Below are positions 9,454 to 18,011 of a stretch of 64,000 bases of DNA, in pieces. The notes beneath the pieces are model-generated. The model made no database searches. It was given only the letters and a program-made list of their open reading frames with translations, and was not told where the DNA came from. Source of the DNA: Petrimonas sulfuriphila (lineage in GTDB: Bacteria; Bacteroidota; Bacteroidia; Bacteroidales; Dysgonomonadaceae); the NCBI RefSeq assembly GCF_051201015.1, contig NZ_JBPEHI010000004.1. One strand, written 5' to 3'. The translations under genes and the position numbers were made by a program. How positions within the stretch are numbered: position 1 is the first letter of the stretch; the number at the start of each line of letters is the position of its first letter.

Positions 9454-12246
9454 ATGTCCAAACAGAAACTGTTTCTACTCGATGCTTATGCGTTGATTTA
9501 CAGAGCATATTATGCATTTATTAAAAACCCTCGCGTTAATTCGAAAGGACAGAATACATCGGCAATTTTCGGGTTTGTGAATACGTTGGAAGAAGTGCTG
9601 AAAAAAGAGAACCCGTCGTACATTGCCGTTGCTTTCGATCCCCCGGGACCCACATTCCGTCATACGGAGTTTGAGGCCTACAAAGCACAGCGCGAAGCCA
9701 CTCCCGAAGACATAAAAGCTTCAGTCCCCCTCATCAAAAAAATCCTGGAAGCCTACAACATACCGGTGCTTGAAAAGGAAGGCTTCGAAGCTGACGATGT
9801 GATCGGAACCCTGGCCAAAAAGGCGGATAAAGATAAGTTTGACGTTTATATGATGACTCCGGACAAGGATTACGGACAATTGACGGAGCAGCATGTATTT
9901 ATCTATAAACCCAAATACGGCAGTAATGAGTTCGAGATACTGGACGATAAGAAAGTGATGGAGAAATACCGCGTTTCCCACCCATCACAGGTAATCGATT
10001 TGCTGGGCCTGATGGGCGACACGTCCGACAATATTCCCGGCTGCCCGGGTGTGGGACCTAAAACAGCGGAAAAGCTGTTGGAAGAGTTCGGATCCGTTGA
10101 AAATCTGCTTGAAAACAGTGATAAACTGAAAGGAACGCTACGTACAAAAATTGAAGAGAACAAGGAACAGATTTTATTTTCAAAATTTTTGGCCACGATA
10201 AGGACAGATGTTCCTATAGAGACCAGTATCGAAAGCTTGAAAAGAAAAGAACTGAACGAAACAGCCATAAAAGAGATATTCGAAGAACTGGAATTCAGGA
10301 CATTGATAAACAGGGTACTGAAAATTGAACCCCAAAAACCGATTGGTAAACAACCCGTCCAGGGCGACTTGTTCAGTGGCTTCAGCGATGTTTTGGAAGA
10401 AGTAAAAACGGCTCCGGTTGAACTCCCGGGCAGCTTCTCCGACATCCACTCCACCAGGCATACGTATAAATTACTGGAAACGGAACAGGAACTTACAGAG
10501 TTGAATCAACAACTTTGCGCACAGCAATCGGTTTGCTTCGATACCGAGACAACCGGAATCGACCCGCTGTTGAGCGATCTGGTGGGCCTATCGTTTGCAT
10601 ACACTGAGGGCGAAGCGTTTTACGTGCCCATTTCCGAAAACAGGGAAGAAGCGCAAAAGCAAGTAGATATTTTCAGGCCTTTTTTCGAAAATGACCGGAT
10701 CGAAAAAATTGGACAAAACCTCAAATACGATATCCTCTCCCTTCGCCATTACGGCATTAGCGTAAAAGGAAAACTATTCGATACGATGATTGCGCATTAT
10801 CTCCTCAATCCCGAACTCCGGCACGGGATGGATTACATGGCAGAAACCTACCTGAAATACAAAACCATCCATATTGAAGAGCTAATCGGTCCAAAAGGAA
10901 AAAATCAAAAATCAATGCGTGACGTGGATAAACAAGTCGTTTGCGATTACGCGGCAGAAGACGCCGATATCACGCTGAAGTTGAAGAACATGCTGGAGGA
11001 GGAGATCAGACAAAACAACTTCGATTACCTCTTTTACGAAGTGGAGTCGCCCCTCGTTTATGTACTTGCCGATATGGAATGGACGGGTGTTCGTCTCGAT
11101 CTAGACGCGTTGGCTCAACTTTCGGAAGAATTTACCGCCGAGCTGCAACAAGTTGAAGCGGAAATCATCGCTATGGCCGGGGAGGAGTTCAACGTAAATT
11201 CACCCAAACAAATAGGGGAAGTGCTTTTCGAAAAGATGAAAATTATCGAAAAACCAAAAAAAACCCGGACCGGGCAATACAGTACCAGCGAAGATGAATT
11301 ACAGAAGTTGCGCAACAAACATCCCGTTATCGAAAAAATACTGGAGCAACGGGGATTGAAGAAACTGCTGGGAACCTATATCGATGCTTTTCCCTTACTG
11401 GTAAATCCCCGGACGGGAAAAGTACACACCTCCTTCAACCAAACCGTCGCTGCAACGGGACGACTGAGCAGCACCAACCCCAATCTGCAGAACATACCCA
11501 TTCGCGATGAGCGCGGTAAAGAAATGAGACGCGTTTTCATCCCGGACGAAGGGTGCACGTTTCTTTCCGCCGACTATTCGCAAATTGAACTCCGCATCAT
11601 GGCGCACCTGAGCGAAGATAAAAATATGCTGGAAGCCTTTAACCAGGGACTGGATATTCATACCGCCACAGCCGCCAAAATCAATCATATCCCCGTTGAA
11701 GAAGCCACTTCCGACATGCGGCGCAAGGCAAAAACCGCCAATTTTGGAATTATTTACGGCATTTCGGTCTTCGGACTTTCCGAACGGCTGAATATCCCTC
11801 GTGGGGAAGCCAAAGCACTTATCGACGGTTATTTCGCCACCTATCCCGGCGTGAAACGCTATATGGACGAAAGCATTGCCGACGCACGCGAAAAAGGTTA
11901 TGTGGAAACCGTGTTGGGACGCAAACGTTTTTTGGCCGACATCAATTCCAAAAACGCCGTCGTTCGTGGGTATGCGGAAAGGAATGCGATAAACGCACCC
12001 ATTCAGGGGAGTGCGGCAGACATTATAAAAGTGGCAATGATCCGCATCTTTAACCGGCTGGAAAAGGAAGGACTGCAATCGAAAATGATTCTTCAGGTAC
12101 ACGACGAACTTAACTTCAACGTTCCGGCAAACGAACTGGAAAGGATGAAAAAAATTGTTGTCGAGGAAATGGAAAACGCCTATAAACTCCGTGTCCCTCT
12201 GAAAACGGATTGTGGAGTGGGGGATAACTGGCTGGAAGCGCATTGA
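9454..12246 (+). CDS. polA: DNA polymerase I
   Basis: 930 residues with all three Pol I domains. The 5'-3' exonuclease occupies about residues 1-290 (LFLLDAYALIYRAYYAF; helix-hairpin-helix GCPGVGPKTAEKLL). The 3'-5' exonuclease begins near residue 362 (CFDTETTGID keeps the Asp/Glu metal ligands). The polymerase domain holds TGRLSSTNPNLQNIP, motif A DYSQIELRIMAH (Asp near 706), motif B RRKAKTANFGIIYG and motif C QVHDELNF. It fills gaps, repairs DNA and removes Okazaki primers. Its stop is followed within 2 nt by the start of the next gene. Confidence 0.98.
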   Translation: MSKQKLFLLDAYALIYRAYYAFIKNPRVNSKGQNTSAIFGFVNTLEEVLKKENPSYIAVAFDPPGPTFRHTEFEAYKAQREATPEDIKASVPLIKKILEAYNIPVLEKEGFEADDVIGTLAKKADKDKFDVYMMTPDKDYGQLTEQHVFIYKPKYGSNEFEILDDKKVMEKYRVSHPSQVIDLLGLMGDTSDNIPGCPGVGPKTAEKLLEEFGSVENLLENSDKLKGTLRTKIEENKEQILFSKFLATIRTDVPIETSIESLKRKELNETAIKEIFEELEFRTLINRVLKIEPQKPIGKQPVQGDLFSGFSDVLEEVKTAPVELPGSFSDIHSTRHTYKLLETEQELTELNQQLCAQQSVCFDTETTGIDPLLSDLVGLSFAYTEGEAFYVPISENREEAQKQVDIFRPFFENDRIEKIGQNLKYDILSLRHYGISVKGKLFDTMIAHYLLNPELRHGMDYMAETYLKYKTIHIEELIGPKGKNQKSMRDVDKQVVCDYAAEDADITLKLKNMLEEEIRQNNFDYLFYEVESPLVYVLADMEWTGVRLDLDALAQLSEEFTAELQQVEAEIIAMAGEEFNVNSPKQIGEVLFEKMKIIEKPKKTRTGQYSTSEDELQKLRNKHPVIEKILEQRGLKKLLGTYIDAFPLLVNPRTGKVHTSFNQTVAATGRLSSTNPNLQNIPIRDERGKEMRRVFIPDEGCTFLSADYSQIELRIMAHLSEDKNMLEAFNQGLDIHTATAAKINHIPVEEATSDMRRKAKTANFGIIYGISVFGLSERLNIPRGEAKALIDGYFATYPGVKRYMDESIADAREKGYVETVLGRKRFLADINSKNAVVRGYAERNAINAPIQGSAADIIKVAMIRIFNRLEKEGLQSKMILQVHDELNFNVPANELERMKKIVVEEMENAYKLRVPLKTDCGVGDNWLEAH

Positions 12247-12248
12247 TT

Positions 12249-12701
12249 ATGCTTGACGGATTAGCAGAATACGGGTATTGGGGACTATTGCTTGCATCGT
12301 TCCTAGCAGCAACGGTACTGCCGTTCAGCTCTGAAGTAGTTTTTGCGGCGCTTATCGCCGCAGGAATGGATGTTTGGACTTCTGTCTTTTATGCCACCAT
12401 CGGGAATGCTGCCGGAGGAGCCACTTGTTATTATGTGGGAAAACTGGGAAAAACCGAATGGCTGGAGAGGTGGTTCAAAATAAAACCGGAAAAGATCGAT
12501 AAAACGATCAGATGGTTGCACGGCAAGGGTGCAATAATGGGTTTTTTCGGATTTCTTCCCGCCGTAGGCGACGCCATTCTGGTAGCGTTAGGGTTTATGC
12601 GGGCAAACGTTCCCGTGGTAATGGTTTCGATGACTATCGGAAAATTGTTGCGGTACGTGTTGATCGGTTTTGGGACGGATCAAATTGTATCGTGGCTATG
12701 A
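12249..12701 (+). CDS. small DedA/YqaA-family membrane protein (VTT domain)
   Basis: 150 residues from the ATG at 12249, 2 nt after the polA stop. A TTG at 12243 overlapping the polA stop is also in frame but less likely. Three or four hydrophobic helices are visible (GYWGLLLASFLAATVLPFSS; VFYATIGNAAGGATCYYVGK; MGFFGFLPAVGDAILVALGF; MVSMTIGKLLRYVLIGFG). The G-x-x-x-G-rich re-entrant loop region resembles the YqaA branch of the DedA/VTT superfamily, whose members help move lipids across the inner membrane. Specific function is not known. It is likely translated from polA mRNA. Confidence 0.8.
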   Translation: MLDGLAEYGYWGLLLASFLAATVLPFSSEVVFAALIAAGMDVWTSVFYATIGNAAGGATCYYVGKLGKTEWLERWFKIKPEKIDKTIRWLHGKGAIMGFFGFLPAVGDAILVALGFMRANVPVVMVSMTIGKLLRYVLIGFGTDQIVSWL

Positions 12702-12732
12702 TCTTTCAACATTATTTTTTTAGCTAAATAAC

Positions 12733-13512
12733 ATGTCTACCATCCTTTTTCACGAAATAGTTTACGGCCCGGTTCACAGCCGCCGGATGGGCACTTCACT
12801 GGGCGTAAACCTGTTACCTTACGACGGCAAGCTTTGTTCGTTCGACTGTATTTATTGCGAATGCGGATTCAACAAGGATTTCAGAACAAAAACAAAGCTT
12901 CCCGATAGAGAAAACGTTTACGCCGCTATGGAAGATAAATTGCAATCGCTGCGCGGGCAAAACGTAAAACTCGACGTCATCACTTTTGCCGGAAACGGCG
13001 AGCCGACGATGCATCCTCAATTTTCAGGCATCATTGAAGATACCGTTTCGCTGCGCGATAGGTATTATCCCGAAGCAAAGATCAGCGTTCTGTCGAATGG
13101 AATTAACGTGGGCAAGGTATCCGTTTTCGATACTCTCCGGAAAGTGGACAACCCCATTCTCAAACTCGACTCTGCTTTTGACGAAACCGCTAAACTCATT
13201 GACCGTCCGAATTCTCCCAATTATTCGGTTGCCCGCCAAGTGGAACTTTACAAGAAGTTTCGCGGTAATTTTATCTTGCAAACGATGTTTCTCAGAGGCG
13301 AGTTTGAAGGGAAGCGGCTGGATAATTCCACCGAAAAGGAAGTTTCTGCCTGGTTAGAGCTCGTCAGAGCACTTTCTCCCCGCGAGGTGATGATTTACAC
13401 CATCGACCGCGAAACACCCGCCAAACAGCTCGAAAAAGTCTCCCTGGAAGAGTTGCGGAAAATAGCTGACAGGGTAGGGGAGCTTGGAATCCGAACAAAC
13501 GTGGCAGGATAA
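12733..13512 (+). CDS. radical SAM protein
   Basis: 259 residues. The [4Fe-4S] cluster motif CSFDCIYC (C-x3-C-x2-C) is at about residues 36-43, followed by GNGEPTMHP (SAM-binding GGE-like motif) and ISVLSNGINV. The protein resembles the COG0731-type group of short radical SAM proteins. It has no C-terminal SPASM cluster. Substrate is unknown. It lies 31 nt after the DedA-like gene and ends 42 nt from the convergent araB-like gene; no clear terminator is seen in that gap. Confidence 0.88.
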   Translation: MSTILFHEIVYGPVHSRRMGTSLGVNLLPYDGKLCSFDCIYCECGFNKDFRTKTKLPDRENVYAAMEDKLQSLRGQNVKLDVITFAGNGEPTMHPQFSGIIEDTVSLRDRYYPEAKISVLSNGINVGKVSVFDTLRKVDNPILKLDSAFDETAKLIDRPNSPNYSVARQVELYKKFRGNFILQTMFLRGEFEGKRLDNSTEKEVSAWLELVRALSPREVMIYTIDRETPAKQLEKVSLEELRKIADRVGELGIRTNVAG

Positions 13513-13554
13513 AACAAACCCGACAGATGCCAGCATCGCTGAGGTCAATATGAC

Positions 13555-15180
13555 TTATGTTGTTAAGAACAATCCCAATTTCCGGTATTTTTCGTATTTC
13601 CCGGCGTAATGAGGTTTACGACCTTCATTCGGCAAATATTCAGCCCGTACTCCTTGTCCCATAGCACACTGCGCATTTTCCAACGAGGAATAGACTCCCG
13701 AAGCCACCGCCGCGCACATAGCCGCACCCAGCGCACCTGCTTGTTCCGTAGCAGCCACTTTTATCGGCACTCCCATTACATCAGAAAGTACCTGCATCAC
13801 ATAAGGCGATTTTAATGAAATCCCTCCCACGCCAATCACTTCGGTCACTTTCACCCCTTCTTTTTCAATATGATCCATAATGGCTTTCGAACCAAAGGCG
13901 GTAGCTTCCACCAGACTCCTGAAAATCTGAGCTGGTGTTGTTCCGAGTGTCAATCCGGTAATTCCCCCCTTTAAGGTCTGGTCGGCAAAGGGTGTGCGGC
14001 GGCCGTTGAACCAATCGCTGGAGGTGATCCCGTCATCGGTTAACGGAAGATCCTGCGCCTCTTCGGTCAGTTTCTGAAGAATTTTCCCGGTGGCATTCTC
14101 CACATCCCCTGCCGGCAAAACTGCAAAACTCCACGAAAGCAAATCCCGTAACCAGGCATATACATCGCCGAATGCCGATTGCCCTGCTTCCAGTCCGACA
14201 AGGCCCGGAATGACAGAGCCGTCTACCTGCCCACTGATGCCGGGGATCAACCTGTCCTCTATGTCGGACTTGGGAGTAACCACAATATCGCACGTGGAGG
14301 TTCCCAGAATCTTAACCATCGTGTTTGCCTTTATTTCTGCTCCGATTGCTCCGGCGTGAGCATCGATGATGCCTACAGCCACATCAATCCCTCCGGGCAA
14401 TCCGAGTCGCCCTGCCCACTCTTCGGACAGTTTGCCGGCACTTGCGTCACTCGTGTACGTATAAGCGCTCAAATGGGCTGCAAACCCGTTTAGCAGCGGA
14501 TCCAGTTCCGAGAGGAATTCCTGGGAAGGATAACCGTCCCATTCTTCGGCCCACATGCATTTGTGTCCGGCCGCACAGCGGCTACGTTTCAGTTCTTCGG
14601 GTTTCAAATTCCCGGTAAGGAGTGCCGGCATCCAATCACAATGTTCAACGATGGAATAGGCATCTTTACGAATCGATTCATCTTCGCGCAAGGCGTGCAA
14701 TGCCTTAGCCCAGAACCATTCCGATGAATAAATTCCTCCTGAACGGGAAGTATAATCAATCTCCCACCGGTAAGCGAGTTGGTTGATTTCCCCAGCCTCC
14801 TGGATGGAAGTATGATCTTTCCACAAAATAAACATGGCGTTGGGATTATCGGCATAATCAGGCAACAGGGCCAGGGGAGTTCCCTGTCTGTCGGTCAGAC
14901 AGGGTGTGCTACCAGTGGTATCGATGCCGATACCGATAACTTGCCGGGCCGCATCCGCAGGAAGTTGTCCCAATGCTCCTTTTACAGCCTGTTCCAGCGT
15001 ATCGATATAATCTTGCGGATGCTGGCGGTATTGATTCTTGGAAGCATCGCAGTACAATGCTTTTTTCCACCGGGGATAAAATGCAACATGTGCAGCCATT
15101 TCTTTTCCCGAAACAGCATCAACGACTAACGCCCGGCAGGAGTCCGTTCCGTAATCGATTCCTATAACTAATTTTTCCAT
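13555..15180 (-). CDS. araB: ribulokinase (AraB-type FGGY kinase)
   Basis: 541 residues, close to the 566 of E. coli AraB. The FGGY fold opens with IDYGTDSCRALVVD (nucleotide-binding), then GIDTTGSTP, SRCAAGHKCMW, GIIDAHAGAIGAEI and a late ATP-binding GVGGISLKS. AraB enzymes phosphorylate L-ribulose and also accept D-ribulose. No araA, araD or fucA is nearby, but a FucI-type isomerase is in the same cluster. The most economical role is therefore D-ribulose to D-ribulose 5-phosphate, which enters the pentose phosphate pathway. It is the last gene of the minus-strand block. Its ATG shares one base with the stop of fucP (TAATG), so translation is probably coupled. Confidence 0.9.
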   Translation of the reverse strand: MEKLVIGIDYGTDSCRALVVDAVSGKEMAAHVAFYPRWKKALYCDASKNQYRQHPQDYIDTLEQAVKGALGQLPADAARQVIGIGIDTTGSTPCLTDRQGTPLALLPDYADNPNAMFILWKDHTSIQEAGEINQLAYRWEIDYTSRSGGIYSSEWFWAKALHALREDESIRKDAYSIVEHCDWMPALLTGNLKPEELKRSRCAAGHKCMWAEEWDGYPSQEFLSELDPLLNGFAAHLSAYTYTSDASAGKLSEEWAGRLGLPGGIDVAVGIIDAHAGAIGAEIKANTMVKILGTSTCDIVVTPKSDIEDRLIPGISGQVDGSVIPGLVGLEAGQSAFGDVYAWLRDLLSWSFAVLPAGDVENATGKILQKLTEEAQDLPLTDDGITSSDWFNGRRTPFADQTLKGGITGLTLGTTPAQIFRSLVEATAFGSKAIMDHIEKEGVKVTEVIGVGGISLKSPYVMQVLSDVMGVPIKVAATEQAGALGAAMCAAVASGVYSSLENAQCAMGQGVRAEYLPNEGRKPHYAGKYEKYRKLGLFLTT

Positions 15181-16625
15181 TATCCGTTAATTTTGATTTT
15201 TTTACTTCGTGCTACCGTAAAGCTGTAAAACGCAATGATGATGAAAGCGATGGTGGGCACCCAATACGCAAATTCGATACTTCCTGCCTGGTCGGAAAGA
15301 ATGCCCTGCATTTGAGTCAATAGTGCAGCACCCGCAATAGCCATCACCATCCCCGATCCTGCAATCTTGGTATCTTCCCCCAGTCCTTTCATCCCAATTC
15401 CATAAATGGTGGGAAACATCAGCGACATACAGCCCGATATTCCCATTAAGGCATAAACACCAATAAATCCCTGACCGTAAATAGCAACCAATGAACAAAC
15501 CACCGCAAGTACTGAAAGGGCTGAAAGTAAATTTACCGGCCTGGTCCATTTCATCAGGAACGTGCACACAAAACGTCCTACTACAAACAAAACAAGAGAA
15601 AGTACGTAATAGGTGGCCCCAGCCTGTTCGGCAGTTCTCGGCAGCAAAGCGTCAATCCCCAGCGATTCCGCCAAGTTATAAAATCCGCCGGCAATGGGTT
15701 CAACGCTTCGAAGAGCTGCAATAATTGATTCCTGAGATGCGTTATTTCCCAAGCCCGAGATTACAGCATCAAACTGCAATTGCTGCATGGCGTACCGGAT
15801 GATATACGACCAAACTGCAATTTGCGCACCGACGTAAAAAAACTGTGCTACAACACCCCAAACGTAGTTTTTATTTCTTTTCAAGCGATTGAAGGTCGCT
15901 TTCAGGTTCAGGGTTTTGTCCTCATCCTGTGCCTGAGGCATTTTAGTAAAAAAGATTAACAGGAAAAGGGCAAGCATTACCAAACCCAGTATGAGATAGG
16001 CTATGGTGACCGCATTCAACTCTGCATTCTGAACGTTTACCAACTCGGCTTCGTTCAACACTGCTCTTTCCGCTGCACTCATCGTATTTAATTGCGAGAG
16101 TACAAAGATCTGGCTTGCCAGTACTCCGGTTAATGCACCGAAAGGGTTGAATGACTGCGAGAAATTCAGTCGTCGCGTGGCCGTATGCGGATCGCCTAAT
16201 GCATACACGTAGGAATTTGCCGATGTTTCCAATACCGACAGTCCCGCAAAAAGGACAAAAATAGCCAGCAAATAGGTAGCGAAGCTAAGCGGTGAGCTGA
16301 TGTTGTTAGCCAACATTGCCGGATAAAACAATACTCCTCCGAAGATACATAATCCCAATCCCAACAATACACCATACTTGTACGTGTGTTTTTTAATGAA
16401 AATGGCACCCGGAAGGGCGAAGCACCCATAACCGAGCAAATAACAAACCACCTGGATCCAAGCTGTTTGCGTATCCGACAAGCTCATGATCCGCTTGAAA
16501 GCGGCCAGCATGGTATCGGTCATGTTGTTGGGAACCGCCCAAATGAAAAATAGGGAAGTAAGCAGGATAAACGGAAACACAATTCCCGCAGGCACTAAAC
16601 GATGTTTTTCTACGTTGCTATTCAT
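15180..16625 (-). CDS. fucP: FucP-type sugar:proton symporter (MFS)
   Basis: 481 residues with about twelve hydrophobic helices. It opens with FPFILLTSLFFIWAVPNNMTD, typical of the FHS/FucP branch of the major facilitator superfamily. E. coli FucP carries L-fucose, L-galactose and D-arabinose, which share stereochemistry. In this cluster D-arabinose is the expected cargo, taken from the periplasm after exo-hydrolysis of the polysaccharide. An extra soluble stretch lies between helices 8 and 9 (about residues 290-330). Its stop overlaps the kinase start by one base. Confidence 0.9.
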   Translation of the reverse strand: MNSNVEKHRLVPAGIVFPFILLTSLFFIWAVPNNMTDTMLAAFKRIMSLSDTQTAWIQVVCYLLGYGCFALPGAIFIKKHTYKYGVLLGLGLCIFGGVLFYPAMLANNISSPLSFATYLLAIFVLFAGLSVLETSANSYVYALGDPHTATRRLNFSQSFNPFGALTGVLASQIFVLSQLNTMSAAERAVLNEAELVNVQNAELNAVTIAYLILGLVMLALFLLIFFTKMPQAQDEDKTLNLKATFNRLKRNKNYVWGVVAQFFYVGAQIAVWSYIIRYAMQQLQFDAVISGLGNNASQESIIAALRSVEPIAGGFYNLAESLGIDALLPRTAEQAGATYYVLSLVLFVVGRFVCTFLMKWTRPVNLLSALSVLAVVCSLVAIYGQGFIGVYALMGISGCMSLMFPTIYGIGMKGLGEDTKIAGSGMVMAIAGAALLTQMQGILSDQAGSIEFAYWVPTIAFIIIAFYSFTVARSKKIKING

Positions 16626-16724
16626 ACGAATAAAATTATTGATTTTAAATGTGTTGAATGGAACTTGCTTTTAATCATTTGCTCGGGTGCAACTGATTTA
16701 CATGCTCGCTCCATACTGTTTTTT

Positions 16725-17978
16725 TCAGAAAATGGTTGTAACTTGATGGATACTTACTCCGAGCAATTTTTCGCAAACAGGCGACAAGACTGCTTCGTCA
16801 CCTACAAAATGGTAAACATTGTGTACATGCGACAATGATTCTCCCGGTTTTAAAAATGCTGCCGGAGAACAGCTTTCCAGTTCCAGGAAAGGCCCCATGA
16901 TGCTGCCATCTTCCAGCGGGCCATCGTTATACGCATTCAGGGCATCTCCTGTAAGTGGATTTCTTGCCGGATTCCATTCCTGGTTCAGGTACACTGCAGA
17001 AGGATCAACATCGAACGTAATTACCGTAAGTCTCTTGGAAATCGGGTCGTAATTGCCCGCAATAGCTTTTGTTCGTTTAGCATTCATCCCCAGTTTGCTT
17101 CTGAATTTTCCGTCAGTTTTCAGGTAGAGCGTTCCGTTTTCGGCTTTCAGCCTGTCAGCTGGAATTTCACCGAAATAGTCCGTCGTTGCCAGTGTCCCCA
17201 GCTGGCTCTCATCTCCCTCGTTATATGGAACAACGGTTACTGCGGAATCCGAAGGATTGAACATATCCAACATCCATATACAAACGGTTCCTGTTTTGCT
17301 GGTCCATTCAAAATCATTCTTGTTGGTGATTTTATTCTCGGTAGCATAGCCAACAGCGCTTACTCCATCGGGCAGGGTTACACCCAGTTTGCTTGCCATT
17401 TCTGCTTCGGTAACAAGCGAAATTTTCCTCTCTACGGTTATATTTAAGATGCTTCCCTGATAATTTTCAAGTTCCATATCTTTGGTTAACACAGTTTCTT
17501 CCTGAGTAGCACGGTCCACTTTCCACTCCTCTATGTCTATGGCTTTAGGGGTATGCCAATTATCGAAAACCTGTTCTTTTCCCGGTTTGAAATAGATAGA
17601 ATACTGTCCTCCCTCGGGGCCCAGCCACAACCGATTCTCCCCACCAAATCCGTTCATATGCTCATCCACTGTTCCGGCATCAAAGAACTTGTAATTCACA
17701 AAACCCAGACTATTTCCTTCTTCACCGTTTGCCGTTGAGGTAAAGACTTTTGCCTGATATTTGGCAGACACGATCACCTGTGCTTTTCCGTCGTCGGACT
17801 TCAGCACAATGAGGCTGTCTTTTTTCGATAGATAATTCAGATCGTATCCAAATGTCCCTTTTTCATACTCCTTTTTCATATTATCCGATGATTTTTTAGC
17901 GTTACCCGTGCAGGAAACAAGGATGGACCCTGCTGTGAGCAAAAACAGATTTAATTTCTTCAGCTTCATACGTTTCAT
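16725..17978 (-). CDS. lipoprotein with galactose-mutarotase-like fold (DUF6786-like)
   Basis: 417 residues with a lipoprotein signal and lipobox Cys at residue 23 (ILVSC-TGN). The body is beta-rich and resembles the DUF6786 group (GYDLNYL near the start; AQVIVSAKYQAKVFTSTANG; NGFGGENRLWLGPEGGQYSIYF). The last motif is typical of carbohydrate-active mutarotase-like beta-supersandwiches. A sugar-binding or epimerase role during polymer use is plausible but not shown. It lies in the PUL, 99 nt before fucP and 33 nt after the 688-residue gene. Family assignment is from memory of motif style and should be searched. Confidence 0.65.
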   Translation of the reverse strand: MKRMKLKKLNLFLLTAGSILVSCTGNAKKSSDNMKKEYEKGTFGYDLNYLSKKDSLIVLKSDDGKAQVIVSAKYQAKVFTSTANGEEGNSLGFVNYKFFDAGTVDEHMNGFGGENRLWLGPEGGQYSIYFKPGKEQVFDNWHTPKAIDIEEWKVDRATQEETVLTKDMELENYQGSILNITVERKISLVTEAEMASKLGVTLPDGVSAVGYATENKITNKNDFEWTSKTGTVCIWMLDMFNPSDSAVTVVPYNEGDESQLGTLATTDYFGEIPADRLKAENGTLYLKTDGKFRSKLGMNAKRTKAIAGNYDPISKRLTVITFDVDPSAVYLNQEWNPARNPLTGDALNAYNDGPLEDGSIMGPFLELESCSPAAFLKPGESLSHVHNVYHFVGDEAVLSPVCEKLLGVSIHQVTTIF

Positions 17979-18011
17979 TTTAGACTGTTATATTATAAAC
18001 TTCTTATTTTT

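Noticed and set aside
11395..12243. 282-codon open frame antisense to polA
   Set aside because: It lies entirely inside polA, which has all expected motifs. Its translation is rich in Phe, His and Cys, as expected for a shadow frame.
13526..13537. GATGCCAGCATC palindrome between the radical SAM gene and araB
   Set aside because: Only 4-5 bp can pair, and no T run follows on either strand; too weak to call a terminator.
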